Below, piece by piece: positions 8,850 to 28,776 of a stretch of DNA of 64,000 nt. Each line of letters opens with the position of its first letter. Position 1 is the first letter of the stretch. A program made the position numbers and the translations under genes. Location: assembly GCF_020151015.1 (NCBI RefSeq), contig NZ_CP083746.1, positions 3,873,001-3,937,000 of the forward strand, in the 5' to 3' direction. This DNA is from Pseudomonas sp. p1(2021b). GTDB taxonomy: Bacteria; Pseudomonadota; Gammaproteobacteria; Pseudomonadales; Pseudomonadaceae. Under the pieces are notes generated by a model. The model did not search any database, was not told where the DNA came from, and saw only the letters and a list, made by a program, of their open reading frames with translations.

Positions 8850-9857
8850 TTACTGGAACAGGGACTCGCTGGAGAGCCCGTTCTTCTCGAGGATCTCGCG
8901 CAGGCGCTTGAGCCCCTCGACCTGGATCTGCCGCACCCGCTCACGGGTCAGGCCGATTTCCAGGCCGACATCCTCCAAGGTGCTGCTCTCATGCCCGCGC
9001 AGACCGAATCGGCGTACCACCACCTCACGCTGTTTGTCGGTCAGCTCGCCCAACCACTGGTCGATGCTCTGGGACAGGTCATCATCCTGGAGCAACTCGC
9101 ATGGGTCGGTCGGGCGGTCATCCGTCAAGGTGTCGAGCAGCGTCTTGTCGGAGTCCGGGCCGAGCGAGACGTCCACCGAAGAAACCCGTTCGTTGAGCCC
9201 AAGCATGCGCTTGACCTCCGCGACCGGTTTTTCCAGCAGGCTGGCGATTTCTTCCGGGGAGGGCTCGTGGTCGAGCTTCTGGGTCAACTCCCGTGCCGCG
9301 CGCAGGTAGACGTTGAGCTCCTTGACCACGTGGATCGGCAGGCGAATGGTGCGGGTCTGGTTCATGATCGCCCGCTCGATGGTCTGGCGGATCCACCAGG
9401 TGGCGTAGGTCGAGAAGCGGAAACCTCGCTCGGGGTCGAACTTCTCCACCGCCCGGATCAACCCCAGGTTGCCCTCCTCGATCAAATCGAGCAACGACAG
9501 GCCACGGTTGACGTAACGGCGAGCGATCTTGACCACCAGGCGCAGGTTGCTCTCGATCATGCGCTTGCGACCAGCCGGGTCCCCTTTCTGCGACAGGCGC
9601 GCATAGTGCACTTCCTCTTCGGGAGAAAGCAGCGGGGAGAAACCGATCTCGTTGAGATACAACTGGGTGGCATCGAGCGCCCGGCTGTAATCGATGTACT
9701 TGTGTTGCTTGAGCGATGAGCCTTGTTTGGCCTTGGTCCGAACCGAAGGTACAGCAGGTTCGTCTGACACCACATCCGTTTCCAAAACGATGCCTGTCTC
9801 CATCAGAAGGAGGTCATCGTCGATGTCAAACTCCGGCACTTCTTTGCTGAGAGCCAT
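8850..9857 (-). CDS. rpoS: RNA polymerase sigma factor RpoS (sigma-38)
   Basis: 335-residue stationary-phase and general-stress sigma factor. Region 2 shows [18 protein letters not shown] and [17 protein letters not shown] (core binding and -10 recognition). Region 4 ends with [19 protein letters not shown], the -35-binding helix-turn-helix. The N-terminal extension of about 90 residues is usual for RpoS in Pseudomonas. nlpD lies immediately upstream; in relatives a main rpoS promoter is inside nlpD, and nothing here contradicts that. Downstream, rsmZ is transcribed in the same direction after a terminator. Confidence 0.97.
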   Translation of the reverse strand: MALSKEVPEFDIDDDLLLMETGIVLETDVVSDEPAVPSVRTKAKQGSSLKQHKYIDYSRALDATQLYLNEIGFSPLLSPEEEVHYARLSQKGDPAGRKRMIESNLRLVVKIARRYVNRGLSLLDLIEEGNLGLIRAVEKFDPERGFRFSTYATWWIRQTIERAIMNQTRTIRLPIHVVKELNVYLRAARELTQKLDHEPSPEEIASLLEKPVAEVKRMLGLNERVSSVDVSLGPDSDKTLLDTLTDDRPTDPCELLQDDDLSQSIDQWLGELTDKQREVVVRRFGLRGHESSTLEDVGLEIGLTRERVRQIQVEGLKRLREILEKNGLSSESLFQ

Positions 9858-9965
9858 TGTTATAGTCCTTTGCTGAGTTCGAACTCAGGCTCGAGCGGCA
9901 CCTGTTTCCCTGGCAGCGCTGGAGCCTGTCCCCTCTACGTCAGTGGGAACAGGCCGGGGCAAAGA

Positions 9966-10820
9966 TCAACGACGTGGCAGGAACTGGAGCGGATCGACGG
10001 GTTTGCCCTGGCGGCGAATCTCGAAATGCAGCTTCACCCGATCAGTGCCCGTTGACCCCATTTCAGCGATCGTCTGCCCTGCCTTGACCTGCTGTCCCTC
10101 CCGAACCAAAAGCCTGCGGTTATGACCGTAGGCACTGACGTAGGTATCGCTGTGCTTGATGATGATCAGCTCGCCGTAGCCCCTCAAACCACTCCCGGCG
10201 TACACCACTGAACCACCAGACGCAGCAAAAACAGGCTGTCCCAAATCACCGGCGATATCAATGCCTTTATTCAAACTACCGTTTGAAGCGAATTTTCCAA
10301 TCAGCACGCCATTGGCAGGCCACGTCCACCCGCCCACGGAGCGCTCTGCGGCAGGCACCTGGGTGACCACTGGAGCCGGTGTCGCAGGTACCGGCGTGGC
10401 CGGCCGGCTGCTCGCAGGAGGCGTGGCCGGGGTGCCCACAGGGCGGCGGGTGACGGTGGTCCTGCTGGACGAGGAAGGGCTGGACACCACCCGGGTCGTG
10501 CCGGTGGCGCCACTGCTGAAACGGATGGCCTGGCCGGGGCGGATGGTATAGGGGGCGGCGATGTTGTTGCGTGCGGCCAGTTCCTTATAGTCCCAGCCAT
10601 AGCGGAAGGCGATGGAATACAAAGTGTCGCCGGGCTTGACCACATAATGCCCGGACGTGACGGTGGGGCGCTTGGGTACCGTGTTGTTGCGATCCACCAC
10701 ACGCGCGTTGTTGGAACCGGTGCTGGAGCAGCCAGCCAGCGTTGTGGCCATGGCCAGGGCAATCACCAGAAGCCTGAAAAACGACTGATCCTTGCGTTGC
10801 CGCATGATTGTGTGCCCCAC
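9966..10820 (-). CDS. nlpD: LysM/M23 lipoprotein NlpD (amidase activator)
   Basis: 284 residues. The signal peptide ends in a lipobox (TTLAGCSS), so the protein is probably an outer-membrane lipoprotein. It has one LysM peptidoglycan-binding domain (HYVVKPGDTLYSIAFRYG), a Pro/Ala/Thr-rich linker and a C-terminal LytM/M23 domain (IGKFASNGSLNKGIDIAG to the end). The catalytic His of active M23 enzymes is replaced (NKGID), as in NlpD/EnvC proteins that activate cell-splitting amidases instead of cutting peptidoglycan. I chose the GTG at 10820 because AGGGGAG lies 5 bases before it; the ATG at 10805 is an alternative. It is part of the surE-pcm-nlpD-rpoS cluster. Confidence 0.9.
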   Translation of the reverse strand: MGHTIMRQRKDQSFFRLLVIALAMATTLAGCSSTGSNNARVVDRNNTVPKRPTVTSGHYVVKPGDTLYSIAFRYGWDYKELAARNNIAAPYTIRPGQAIRFSSGATGTTRVVSSPSSSSRTTVTRRPVGTPATPPASSRPATPVPATPAPVVTQVPAAERSVGGWTWPANGVLIGKFASNGSLNKGIDIAGDLGQPVFAASGGSVVYAGSGLRGYGELIIIKHSDTYVSAYGHNRRLLVREGQQVKAGQTIAEMGSTGTDRVKLHFEIRRQGKPVDPLQFLPRR

Positions 10821-11002
10821 CCGCGCTCCCCTCATGGTGCCGAAACGATGACGATACGAAATGCAATATTGTTGCAATTATAAACGAGCCGACACGCCTT
10901 GGGGTGCCGGCTCAAATGCCACGACAAGACTGGCGAAACCCCGCACGATAGACAGGGACGCGACAGAAGAATTCGTCGATGCTGTAAATATTCCGTGCGC
11001 CC

Positions 11003-12416
<1,414 letters not shown>

Positions 12417-12429
<13 letters not shown>

Positions 12430-13475
12430 GGGCTGTCCGTCTGCCCTGCCGGCACCAGATCGACGAGCTCGCGCACCACCACGGTGGCGAAGCATCCGGC
12501 CGGAAGGACGAATTCCAGTTGCAGGATATCAGGCTCGGGATAATGCCACGTCAGCTCGCCAATAGGGAGCCGCAAGATACGCCGTTCGTGACTCATGCCC
12601 GCTTGCGCCAGCCACTGGCACAGCGCCGCGTGCTGTTCGCCGATGCTTGATTCCAGCGTGGATACTGGGCCGCAGGCCGGCGTAGGCCCTTCGCCCCACA
12701 AAGGGCCGGTAGGATGCAAGTCGAGAATCGACAATCTAGGATCAAAACATTCCTCCGCTCCTGCCGGAAAAAAGCTACGACTGTCCGTGAACGCCAACAG
12801 GTCGCCCACCTGCGCCTGGTTCCAGGTGCCTTCGGCGACCCGTACGGCCAGCACCTGGTTGAACAGGTAGCTGCGCCCGGCCGACAACAGCCGCGAACGG
12901 ACATTGCGCTGCTCGGGCAATGCCTTGCGAGCTGCCCAGTCCTGGGCATCGTACACGTTGCCGCCGGCATGACCGAAGCGCTGGCTGCCGAAGTAGTTCG
13001 GCACACCCTGCGCCTTCAACAGCGTCAATCGTGCATCAAGGGCATCGTGGTCAGCCTGCAGGGCGGTCAGACGCAAGGTAAAACCATTGGCCGAATGGGC
13101 TCCACGCTGCAGCTTACGTTGGTGGCGAACCTGCCTGAGCACCCGCAGGCTGGCGTCTTCGGCCCGCGACAGGTCGGGGTCGGCCTTGCCCGGCAGATGC
13201 AGGCTGAACCATTGGCGAGTCAAGGCTTGGCGGTCCTTGAGGCCCGCATAGCTGATGGTGCGTACCGGCACGCCTGCGGCACGGGCCAGGCGCCGGGCTG
13301 CCTCTTCGGTGTTCAGGTCGCGCTTCTCGACCCACAGCCACAGGTGTTCGCCCTGGCCGGACAACGGAATGTCCAGCACCTCATCGACCTGGAAGTCCTC
13401 GGCAACGGCTTTGAGCACCGCCTGGCCGAGCGGTTCGCCCGAGGCCCTAGGGCCCAGCAGTTCCAGTTCGGTCAT
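12417..13475 (-). CDS. truD: tRNA pseudouridine(13) synthase TruD
   Basis: 352 residues. It isomerises uridine 13 of tRNA-Glu. The catalytic aspartate is in the conserved [13 protein letters not shown] motif (about residue 80), and [12 protein letters not shown] belongs to the TRUD insertion domain. It overlaps ispF by four bases (ATGA) and surE by 13, within a tight five-gene leftward run. Confidence 0.96.
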
Positions 13476-13945
13476 CTGGGCAGCAACAGGGCCACCGCAT
13501 GTACGGCGATGCCCTCCTCACGGCCGGTGAAGCCCAGTTTCTCGGTGGTGGTGGCCTTGACGTTGACCTGGTCGAGGGCGACCTGCAAGTCTTCGGCGAT
13601 TCGCTGACGCATGGTCTCGATGTGCGGCGCCATCTTCGGTGCCTGGGCCACGATGGTGGCGTCGACGTTGCCGACCTTCCAGCCCTTGGCCTGGACGATA
13701 CCGACCACGTGGCGCAACAGCACGCGGCTGTCGGCGCCCTTGAACTGAGGGTCGGTATCGGGGAAATGCTTGCCGATGTCACCCAGCGCCGCGGCGCCGA
13801 GCAAGGCATCGCTCAAGGCGTGCAACAGCACGTCACCATCGGAATGGGCCAACAGGCCGTATTTGTGGGGGATACGCACCCCACCCAGGGTAATGAAATC
13901 ACCGTCGCAGAAACGGTGCACATCGTAGCCGTGGCCAATACGCAT
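13472..13945 (-). CDS. ispF: 2-C-methyl-D-erythritol 2,4-cyclodiphosphate synthase IspF
   Basis: 157-residue trimeric enzyme of the MEP isoprenoid pathway. The zinc ligands Asp and His appear at once in [12 protein letters not shown], followed by the family block [18 protein letters not shown] and [11 protein letters not shown]. It acts two steps after IspD, which lies about 4 kb away in a different transcription unit. The start is directly downstream of the fghA terminator, so a promoter must lie in or near that hairpin or the REP region beyond it. Confidence 0.97.
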   Translation of the reverse strand: MRIGHGYDVHRFCDGDFITLGGVRIPHKYGLLAHSDGDVLLHALSDALLGAAALGDIGKHFPDTDPQFKGADSRVLLRHVVGIVQAKGWKVGNVDATIVAQAPKMAPHIETMRQRIAEDLQVALDQVNVKATTTEKLGFTGREEGIAVHAVALLLPR

Positions 13946-13948
13946 AGG

Positions 13949-13972
13949 AAAAAGCCCTGATTGAGTCAGGGC
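13949..13972 (-). terminator. Rho-independent terminator downstream of fghA
   Basis: GCCCTGA-TTGAG-TCAGGGC (13954-13972) followed on the minus strand by TTTTT. It sits just upstream of ispF and after the REP pair that follows fghA. Confidence 0.8.
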
Positions 13973-14027
13973 GGGATTCTACCTGCTTTGCAGGTGCTTG
14001 GGCGGCTTTTGGGACTGCTGCGCCCCC

Positions 14028-14110
14028 ATCGCGGGACAAGCCCGCTCCCACAGGTTCGGCACCGACTTGAGCGCTGCGCTGTACCTGTAGGAGCGGGCTT
14101 GTCCCGCGAT
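14028..14110. repeat. Inverted pair of REP elements
   Basis: ATCGCGGGACAAGCCCGCTC at 14028 and its inverse GAGCGGGCTTGTCCCGCGAT ending at 14110. Flanking GC stems (GGGCCGCAAAGCGGCCC, 14112-14128) extend the structured region between fghA and its terminator. Confidence 0.85.
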
Positions 14111-14134
14111 AGGGCCGCAAAGCGGCCCCGTGCC

Positions 14135-14989
14135 CTAGAGCCTGCCCAACGCTACGGCGTGATGACGCAGATGCTCATCAATGAAGCTGGCGATGAAGTA
14201 GTAGCTGTGGTCATAGCCCGGCTGCAGACGCAGGGTCAGCTCATGGCCGCCCTTGCGTGCGGCCTGCTCCAAGGCTTCGGGTTTGAGCTGCTTCTCCAGG
14301 AAGTCATCCCGGTCGCCCTGGTCCACCAGCAGCGGCGGGCATTGACCGGCAGGCGTCTCGGCAAGCAGCACGCTGGCATCCCACTCACGCCAGCGCGCGC
14401 GGTCGTCACCCAGGTAACGGGAAAACGCCTTTTCACCCCACGGGCAATCCATCGGGTTGCTGATCGGTGAGAATGCCGATACCGAGCGGTACCGGCCCGG
14501 GTTGCGCAAGGCACACACCAGCGCACCGTGGCCACCCATGGAATGGCCGCTGATGCTGCGCTGTTCGGAGGCCGGGAAGTGAGCCTCCACCAACGCCGGC
14601 AGCTCGTGCACCACATAGTCATGCATGCGGTAGTGCTGGGCCCAGGGCTGCTGGGTGGCGTTGAGGTAGAACCCGGCACCCAGGCCGAAGTCCCAGGCAC
14701 CCTCCGGATCACCTGGCACCTGCTCGCCGCGTGGGCTGGTGTCGGGGGCGACGATGATCAGCCCAAGCTCGGCGGCCAGGCGCTGGGCGCCGGCCTTCTG
14801 CATGAAGTTCTCGTCGGTGCACGTCAGGCCGCTGAGCCAGTACAGCACCGGCAGCTTCTCGCCCTGCTCGGCCTGTGGGGGCAGGTAGACGGCGAACACC
14901 ATGTCACAGCCCAGCACCTTGGAATGGTGCCGGTAGCGCTTGTGCCAGCCGCCGAAGCTCTTCTGGCAGGAAATGTTTTCCAGGCTCAT
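14135..14989 (-). CDS. fghA: S-formylglutathione hydrolase
   Basis: 284-residue alpha/beta-hydrolase that converts S-formylglutathione to formate and glutathione, the second step of glutathione-dependent formaldehyde oxidation. The nucleophile elbow is [10 protein letters not shown] (Ser near residue 148). The acid and His lie in [11 protein letters not shown] and [10 protein letters not shown]. It lies 8 bases downstream of adhC in the same operon, which supplies its substrate. Confidence 0.95.
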   Translation of the reverse strand: MSLENISCQKSFGGWHKRYRHHSKVLGCDMVFAVYLPPQAEQGEKLPVLYWLSGLTCTDENFMQKAGAQRLAAELGLIIVAPDTSPRGEQVPGDPEGAWDFGLGAGFYLNATQQPWAQHYRMHDYVVHELPALVEAHFPASEQRSISGHSMGGHGALVCALRNPGRYRSVSAFSPISNPMDCPWGEKAFSRYLGDDRARWREWDASVLLAETPAGQCPPLLVDQGDRDDFLEKQLKPEALEQAARKGGHELTLRLQPGYDHSYYFIASFIDEHLRHHAVALGRL

Positions 14990-14997
14990 GACAGACC

Positions 14998-16155
<1,158 letters not shown>

Positions 16156-16218
16156 TCACAAGCTTTTGATGAATAATCCGGCAAAAGTAAAAACATTATT
16201 GCCGTACAGGGATAATCA

Positions 16219-17115
16219 ATGAGCAGCCGTTGGGAAGGAATCGACGAGTTCGTCGCCGTGGCCGAAACCGGGCAATTCACCGCCGCAGCCGAACGCCTGG
16301 GTGTTTCCTCCTCCCATATCAGCCGACAGATCGCCCGCCTCGAAGAGCGCCTGCAGACGCCATTGCTGTACCGCAGCACCCGCCGGGTGACCCTCAGCGA
16401 AGCCGGGCAGACCTTCCTGCAGCATTGCCAACGCCTGCAGGACGGCCGCGAGGAAGCGCTGCGCGCCATGGGCGACCTGGCCAGCGAGCCCAAGGGGTTG
16501 CTGCGCATGACCTGCGCAGTGGCCTATGGCGAACGCTTCATCGTGCCCCTGGTGACCCGCTTCATGACGCAATACCCACAGTTGCGGGTCGAGGTGGAAC
16601 TGAGCAACCGCACCCTGGACCTGGTCCATGAAGGCATGGACCTGGCGATACGCCTCGGGCGCCTGCAGGACTCTCGCCTGGTCGCCACCCGCCTGGCCCC
16701 ACGGCGCATGTACCTGTGCGCATCGCCTGCGTACCTGGAACGTTACGGCCGACCCCACAGCCTTTCGGAGCTGGCCCGGCACAACTGCCTGGTCGGCAGC
16801 TCGGACGTGTGGATGTTGCAACAGGACGGCCGGGAACTCAGCCAGCGGGTCCAGGGCAACTGGCGGTGCAACAGCGGGCAGGCGGTGCTGGATGCGGCAT
16901 TGTTGGGGATGGGGTTGTGCCAGTTGCCGGACTATTACGTGCTCGAGCATTTGCACAGCGGCGCGCTGGTGTCACTGCTGGAGGCACATCAGCCACCGAA
17001 CACGGCTGTGTGGGCGTTGTATCCGCAGCAGCGGCACCTGTCGCCTAAGGTCAGGCGATTGGTAGATTACCTGAAGGAAGAGTTGGCGGGGTTGCCGGAG
17101 TACCGGGTGGCCTGA
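16219..17115 (+). CDS. LysR-family transcriptional regulator
   Basis: 298 residues. It has the CrgA/DsdC-like LysR layout: N-terminal helix-turn-helix (FTAAAERLGVSSSHISRQIA), a linker, then an effector domain with DLAIRLGRLQDSRLVATRLA, a segment common in this subgroup. The divergent gene is adhC, so regulation of the formaldehyde operon is the simplest guess. The 108-base intergenic region would hold both promoters and contains the AT-rich stretch AAAAGTAAAAACATTATTG. Effector unknown. Confidence 0.85.
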   Translation: MSSRWEGIDEFVAVAETGQFTAAAERLGVSSSHISRQIARLEERLQTPLLYRSTRRVTLSEAGQTFLQHCQRLQDGREEALRAMGDLASEPKGLLRMTCAVAYGERFIVPLVTRFMTQYPQLRVEVELSNRTLDLVHEGMDLAIRLGRLQDSRLVATRLAPRRMYLCASPAYLERYGRPHSLSELARHNCLVGSSDVWMLQQDGRELSQRVQGNWRCNSGQAVLDAALLGMGLCQLPDYYVLEHLHSGALVSLLEAHQPPNTAVWALYPQQRHLSPKVRRLVDYLKEELAGLPEYRVA

Positions 17116-17123
17116 TGGTTGCT

Positions 17124-17224
17124 GGGGCCGCTGCGCGGCCCTTTCGCGGCACAAGGCCGCTCCTACAGGTGAACGCGAAATCCTGGAGCGGCCTTGTGCC
17201 GCGAAAGGACCGCGCAGCGGTCCC
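17124..17224. repeat. Inverted pair of REP elements
   Basis: TTCGCGGCACAAGGCCGCTC (from 17143) and its inverse GAGCGGCCTTGTGCCGCGAA (to 17205), each flanked by GGCCGCTGCGCGGCC-type and GGACCGCGCAGCGGTCC-type stems. It lies between convergent lysR and ispD and may end both transcripts. Confidence 0.85.
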
Positions 17225-17231
17225 AACACCT

Positions 17232-17939
17232 TCAGCGTCTAGCCGCCCACCGCTGGCGCAACCACTCCAGGTCTTCCGGGCGGGTGACCTTGATATTGTC
17301 ACTGCGCCCTTCGACCAGCCGCGGTGCCTGCCCGGCCCACTCGATGGCAGACGCTTCGTCAGTGACCCGCACATCCGACACCAGGCATTCCGCCAGGGCC
17401 CGATGCAAAGCGCCGAGACGGAACATTTGCGGCGTATAGGCCTGCCAGATGGTACTGCGGTCCACCGTGGCGCTGACCCGCCCGTGGGCATCGGCTCGCT
17501 TGAGGGTATCACGCGCCGGTACCGCAAGCAGGCCGCCGACAGGGTCGTCGGCCAGCTCCGACAGCAAGCGGTCCAGGTCGCTGCGTGCCAGGTTCGGCCG
17601 CGCCGCATCATGCACCAACACCCAATCGTCGTCGGCCGCGCCCTGTGCGTGCAGCAGCAACAAGGCATTGAGCACCGAGTCGGCACGTTCACGGCCACCG
17701 GCCGCCCGCTGGATGCGCCGGTCGCTGGCGCAACGCAGGCCAGGCCAGTACGGGTCGTCAGCGGCAATGCTGACCACCACGCCCTTGAGCGTGGGGTGGT
17801 CGAGGAAACAGTCGAGGCTATGCTCGAGGAGGGTCTGCCCGCCCAACTGCAGGTACTGCTTGGGGCGATCGGCAGCCATGCGGGCGCCAACACCCGCAGC
17901 AGGAATCACGGCCCAGAAGGCCGGTAGTGTTTGTGTCAT
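17232..17939 (-). CDS. ispD: 2-C-methyl-D-erythritol 4-phosphate cytidylyltransferase IspD
   Basis: 235-residue enzyme that joins CMP to MEP in isoprenoid synthesis. The nucleotide-binding N-terminus AVIPAAGVGARMAADRPKQY is intact, with VLVHDAARPNL in the middle. The start overlaps the ftsB stop by four bases. As in other gammaproteobacteria it is the last gene of the pyrG-kdsA-eno-ftsB-ispD run. Confidence 0.96.
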   Translation of the reverse strand: MTQTLPAFWAVIPAAGVGARMAADRPKQYLQLGGQTLLEHSLDCFLDHPTLKGVVVSIAADDPYWPGLRCASDRRIQRAAGGRERADSVLNALLLLHAQGAADDDWVLVHDAARPNLARSDLDRLLSELADDPVGGLLAVPARDTLKRADAHGRVSATVDRSTIWQAYTPQMFRLGALHRALAECLVSDVRVTDEASAIEWAGQAPRLVEGRSDNIKVTRPEDLEWLRQRWAARR

Positions 17940-18217
17940 TTTTGCGGCAACTGGTAGAGGGTTTCGCCCTCCTTGACCATCCCCAGTTCATGACGAGCCC
18001 GCTCTTCCACGGTCTCCATACCTTTTTTCAACTCCAGGACTTCGGCATCCAGCACACGGTTACGCTCGAGCAGCCGCTCGTTTTCCGCATGCTGTTCGGC
18101 GATCTGCTGCTTGAGCTCGGCCACCTGCGCCAGGCTGCCATTGCCCACCCAGAGGCGGTACTGCAGGCCACCCAGCAGCAGGAGCAGGACGAGAAACAAC
18201 CAATAGGGACTGCGCAT
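17936..18217 (-). CDS. ftsB: Cell-division protein FtsB
   Basis: 93-residue bitopic inner-membrane protein. One membrane helix (about residues 4-20, PYWLFLVLLLLLGGLQY) is followed by a coiled coil (VAELKQQIAEQHAENERLLERNRVLDAEV, described here in two heptad-rich halves) and the periplasmic EERARHELGMVKEGE segment. It joins FtsL and FtsQ in the divisome. The ATG at 18217 gives the normal length; an upstream in-frame extension has no support. Confidence 0.93.
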   Translation of the reverse strand: MRSPYWLFLVLLLLLGGLQYRLWVGNGSLAQVAELKQQIAEQHAENERLLERNRVLDAEVLELKKGMETVEERARHELGMVKEGETLYQLPQK

Positions 18218-18264
18218 CAAGGTATCCAGAGGTAAAAGGCGGCCGCTGCGGGCTTCCGATAGCA

Positions 18265-18290
18265 CGAAGCCTGGCCGAGGCCAGGCTTCG
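18265..18290. other. Perfect 12-bp hairpin between eno and ftsB
   Basis: CGAAGCCTGGCC / GGCCAGGCTTCG with a 2-base loop and no adjacent T-run. It may act as an mRNA-stabilising or processing structure, or as a partial transcription block, in the eno-ftsB transcript. Confidence 0.6.
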
Positions 18291-18374
18291 TCGACAGAAA
18301 CCCGTAAGAGGCGTCCGACAGTTCAGTACGAACGTTCAGACGGCCTCGGCTGCTGCCTTTTTACCATCTCTTGC

Positions 18375-19782
<1,408 letters not shown>

Positions 19783-19816
19783 TGGAACGGGCGGTACTTT
19801 ACCCGAGAAATGAGCT

Positions 19817-22315
<2,499 letters not shown>

Positions 22316-22563
22316 TTAAAGCGGCCAGCGCCGCCGGAGAAAGCGAAGGAAGGCCGAAGCCCCCGATCACCTGCGTCTATCACAGTGCATCTCGAAAAAC
22401 TGCCGCGTCTGTACAAACCAGGGGTACCCCCGGCATGGCGCTCGCTCGTCATTTTAAGAATCAGCCCAGCAAAAAACTGCTTGGTAATCGGCAACTCCTG
22501 TGTTTTCGATGAACCCACAGAAGCTGTATCAAGAAGGGAGGGTAGTCTACCCGAATGTACCCT

Positions 22564-23859
22564 TCAGCTCAAACCTTGCACGCTCGTCGGTGGCTGCCAG
22601 CGAAACTGCAGGCCGCCCTGCCCAGCCGGCGGCAGGTTGGCCACCGCCAGTACCTGTTCGCCCTGCAACAGCAACGGCAGGCGTGGCCGCACGAAATGCG
22701 GGACCTGCCACTCATTGAGCAGGCGCTTGAGGTCGCGTCGGCCGCGCCCGGGCAGGTCGAGCACCTCGCCCCCTTGGCGGTAACCGACCTGCAACCCGGC
22801 AGGCCAGCAGTCGGCCTGCAGCGATACCTGCCCGTTGCCGGGCAATTCCAGCGGCATGCCTGGGTCCATCCAGGCATGCCTGCCGGCGACCGGCTCCAGC
22901 CATTGCCCGCTCAGCCACCAGATGCGCCCATGGCTTCGTTGCAGCACCCCGTCGCCGAGGCGCCAGACCGGCTGGGCGTCGATGGCGGCGTCGCGTAGAT
23001 CCTCCCACCCGGCCCAGTGGCGGCTGTCCGGCAGCCGCGTACGGGTGCTGAGCCAGTATTGCAGGGCATTGCGCTGGCGTGCGGGGGACAACGCCTCGAG
23101 GCGTTCCAGGTCCAGGGAGTCCAGGGCCAACCACGGCAGTGGCGCGCCGCCTGTGGCTGACGCCAGGTCGTTGCTGGCCAGCTCGTCCAGCAGGCCCAGG
23201 GCCTCGCCCAGGTGCTCGGTACTGCGCGCCAGGTTGCCGGCCGCCTGGGGCCAGCGCTGCCCCAGCAAGGGGAAGACCTCGCGACGCAGGTAGTTGCGGG
23301 CGAAGGCGGTGTCGGCGTTGGAAGGGTCTTCGACCCAGGCAAGCCCGGCCGCCCTGGCATGGGCCAGCAATTGCCCTCGCGCCACGGCCAACAATGGCCT
23401 GGCCAGGGTGCCCTGGCCCAGCGTTCGCGCCGACGGCATCGCTGCCAGCCCACGCAGGCCGGCCCCGCGCAACAGGCGAAAGAGCAGGGTTTCGGCCTGG
23501 TCCTCACGGTGCTGGCCGGTGAACAGCACCTCGCCCGGCCCGAGCAACCGGCTGAACGCGGCATAGCGAGCCTCCCGGGCGGCCTGCTCGAGGCTCGCCC
23601 CCGGAGCGACCTGCACAGGGATCACCTGCAGCTCGATACCCAGGCCATCGCAGACTGACTGGCAATGCGCGGGCCAACCGTCGGCGGCGGCTTGCAGGCC
23701 ATGGTGGATGTGCACGGCGCGCAGGGGCGGTGCGTCATGGGTGCGGGCGTAGTCGGCCAGCAGGTGCAGGAGGACGGTGGAATCGAGGCCGCCAGAGAAG
23801 GCGACGTACCAGGCGGGGGCCGAAGACCATGAGGATAGGGACGACGTGAGATCGATCAT
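22564..23859 (-). CDS. tilS: tRNA(Ile)-lysidine synthase
   Basis: 431 residues. It modifies C34 of tRNA-Ile2 with lysine so that the tRNA reads AUA. The PP-loop ATP-binding motif is VAFSGGLDSTVLLHLLADYA (SGGxDS); LFTGQHREDQAETLLFRLLRG follows. The C-terminal substrate-binding domains end in GRRDLKRLLNEWQVPHFVR. I chose MIDLTSSL at 23859, which has an AAGG site, over an upstream ATG. The gene is very GC-rich but intact. Confidence 0.95.
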   Translation of the reverse strand: MIDLTSSLSSWSSAPAWYVAFSGGLDSTVLLHLLADYARTHDAPPLRAVHIHHGLQAAADGWPAHCQSVCDGLGIELQVIPVQVAPGASLEQAAREARYAAFSRLLGPGEVLFTGQHREDQAETLLFRLLRGAGLRGLAAMPSARTLGQGTLARPLLAVARGQLLAHARAAGLAWVEDPSNADTAFARNYLRREVFPLLGQRWPQAAGNLARSTEHLGEALGLLDELASNDLASATGGAPLPWLALDSLDLERLEALSPARQRNALQYWLSTRTRLPDSRHWAGWEDLRDAAIDAQPVWRLGDGVLQRSHGRIWWLSGQWLEPVAGRHAWMDPGMPLELPGNGQVSLQADCWPAGLQVGYRQGGEVLDLPGRGRRDLKRLLNEWQVPHFVRPRLPLLLQGEQVLAVANLPPAGQGGLQFRWQPPTSVQGLS

Positions 23860-23881
23860 GCGAGCCTTGCCCTGAAAACGC

Positions 23882-23948
23882 ATCGCGGGACAAGCCCGCT
23901 CCCACAGAGGACCAACTGATCCCTGTGGGAGCGGGCTTGTCCCGCGAT
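23882..23948. repeat. Inverted pair of REP elements
   Basis: ATCGCGGGACAAGCCCGCTC (23882) and GAGCGGGCTTGTCCCGCGAT (to 23948), both with a CCCACAG/CTGTGGG extension, separated by 15 bases. It sits between accA and tilS. Confidence 0.9.
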
Positions 23949-23991
23949 CGAGGGCGTCAGCCCTCGCCAGGCGCAGACCATGCCGGCTATA

Positions 23992-24939
23992 TCAAACGCC
24001 GTAGCTCATCAGGCGCTCGTAACGGCGCGCAAGCAGGGCGTCGGTGTCGAACTTGCCCAGCATGTCCAACTGCTCGACCAGGTCGGCGCGGATGCTTTCG
24101 GACATCTTGGCCGGGTCGCGGTGGGCGCCACCCAGCGGTTCATTGATGACCTTGTCGACGATGTTCAGGCTCTTCAGGCGCTCAGCGGTGATGCCCATGG
24201 CTTCGGCGGCATCGGCTGCCTTGTCGGCGGTCTTCCACAGGATCGAGGCGCAGCCTTCGGGCGAGATCACCGAGTAGGTGGAATACTGCAGCATGTTCAG
24301 CTGGTCGCATACGCCGATGGCCAAAGCACCGCCGGACCCCCCCTCGCCGATGACGGTGGCGATGATCGGCGTCTTCAGCCGTGCCATCACGCGCAGGTTC
24401 CAGGCGATGGCCTCGCTCTGGTTGCGCTCTTCGGCGTCGATGCCCGGGTAGGCGCCCGGGGTGTCGATGAAGGTGAGGATCGGCATCTTGAAACGTTCGG
24501 CCATTTCCATCAGGCGGCAGGCCTTGCGGTAGCCTTCCGGACGCGGCATGCCAAAGTTGCGGCGGACCTTCTCGCGCACTTCACGGCCCTTCTGGTGGCC
24601 GATGACCATGACCGGCTTGCCGTCCAGGCGCGCGGTACCACCGACGATCGCGGCATCGTCGGCGAAGTGACGGTCACCGTGCAGCTCTTCGAACTCAGTG
24701 AAGATGTGATCGATGTAGTCCAGGGTATAAGGACGACGCGGATGACGGGCCAGACGCGCGATCTGCCAGCTGGTCAGGTTGCCGAAGATGCTTTCGGTCA
24801 GGGTATTGCTCTTGTCTTGAAGACGGGCAATTTCATCGCTGATGTTCAGCGAATTGTCGTTGCCCACCAGGCGCAGCCCTTCGATCTTGGCTTGCAGGTC
24901 GGCAATCGGCTGTTCGAAGTCGAGGAAATTCGGGTTCAT
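23992..24939 (-). CDS. accA: Acetyl-CoA carboxylase carboxyltransferase subunit alpha
   Basis: 315 residues. With AccD it transfers the carboxyl group from biotin to acetyl-CoA, giving malonyl-CoA. Family blocks: [40 protein letters not shown] and [20 protein letters not shown] (oxyanion-hole glycines). An ATG six bases upstream is an alternative start. It follows dnaE in the same direction, as in most gammaproteobacteria. Confidence 0.97.
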   Translation of the reverse strand: MNPNFLDFEQPIADLQAKIEGLRLVGNDNSLNISDEIARLQDKSNTLTESIFGNLTSWQIARLARHPRRPYTLDYIDHIFTEFEELHGDRHFADDAAIVGGTARLDGKPVMVIGHQKGREVREKVRRNFGMPRPEGYRKACRLMEMAERFKMPILTFIDTPGAYPGIDAEERNQSEAIAWNLRVMARLKTPIIATVIGEGGSGGALAIGVCDQLNMLQYSTYSVISPEGCASILWKTADKAADAAEAMGITAERLKSLNIVDKVINEPLGGAHRDPAKMSESIRADLVEQLDMLGKFDTDALLARRYERLMSYGV

Positions 24940-25044
24940 AGGCATCCGTCTTGGGTCTACGGCCAGGCGGCCGGCCGGTTGATCCGTTTGGCGCCCTACC
25001 TTAAGGGATCAGGCGCATTCAGGTCGAGATTAAAATTCGTCGGT

Positions 25045-28569
<3,525 letters not shown>

Positions 28570-28633
28570 GGATAATCCTATAGCAGTGCCTGAAACAAGG
28601 GCGGGATTGTAGCGTAAATGGCGGGATTTTTTT

Positions 28634-28707
28634 GGGGGCCGCTACGCGCCCCTTTCGCGGGGCAAGCCCGCTCCTACAGAAACAACGCGGCCCTGTAGGA
28701 GCGTGCT
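28634..28707. repeat. REP elements, left part of a pair split by the IS
   Basis: TTCGCGGGGCAAGCCCGCTC (from about 28653) is one complete REP. The opposing unit begins TGTAGGAGCGTGCT at 28694 and is interrupted at 28707. The rest continues as GCTTGTCCCGCGATG at 29956. Confidence 0.85.
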
Positions 28708-28776
28708 TGAACTGGCCTAATGATTTTGGACACCTTCTTCGGGCGCTATGATGGCGCCCAATTGGAGGCAAAATCA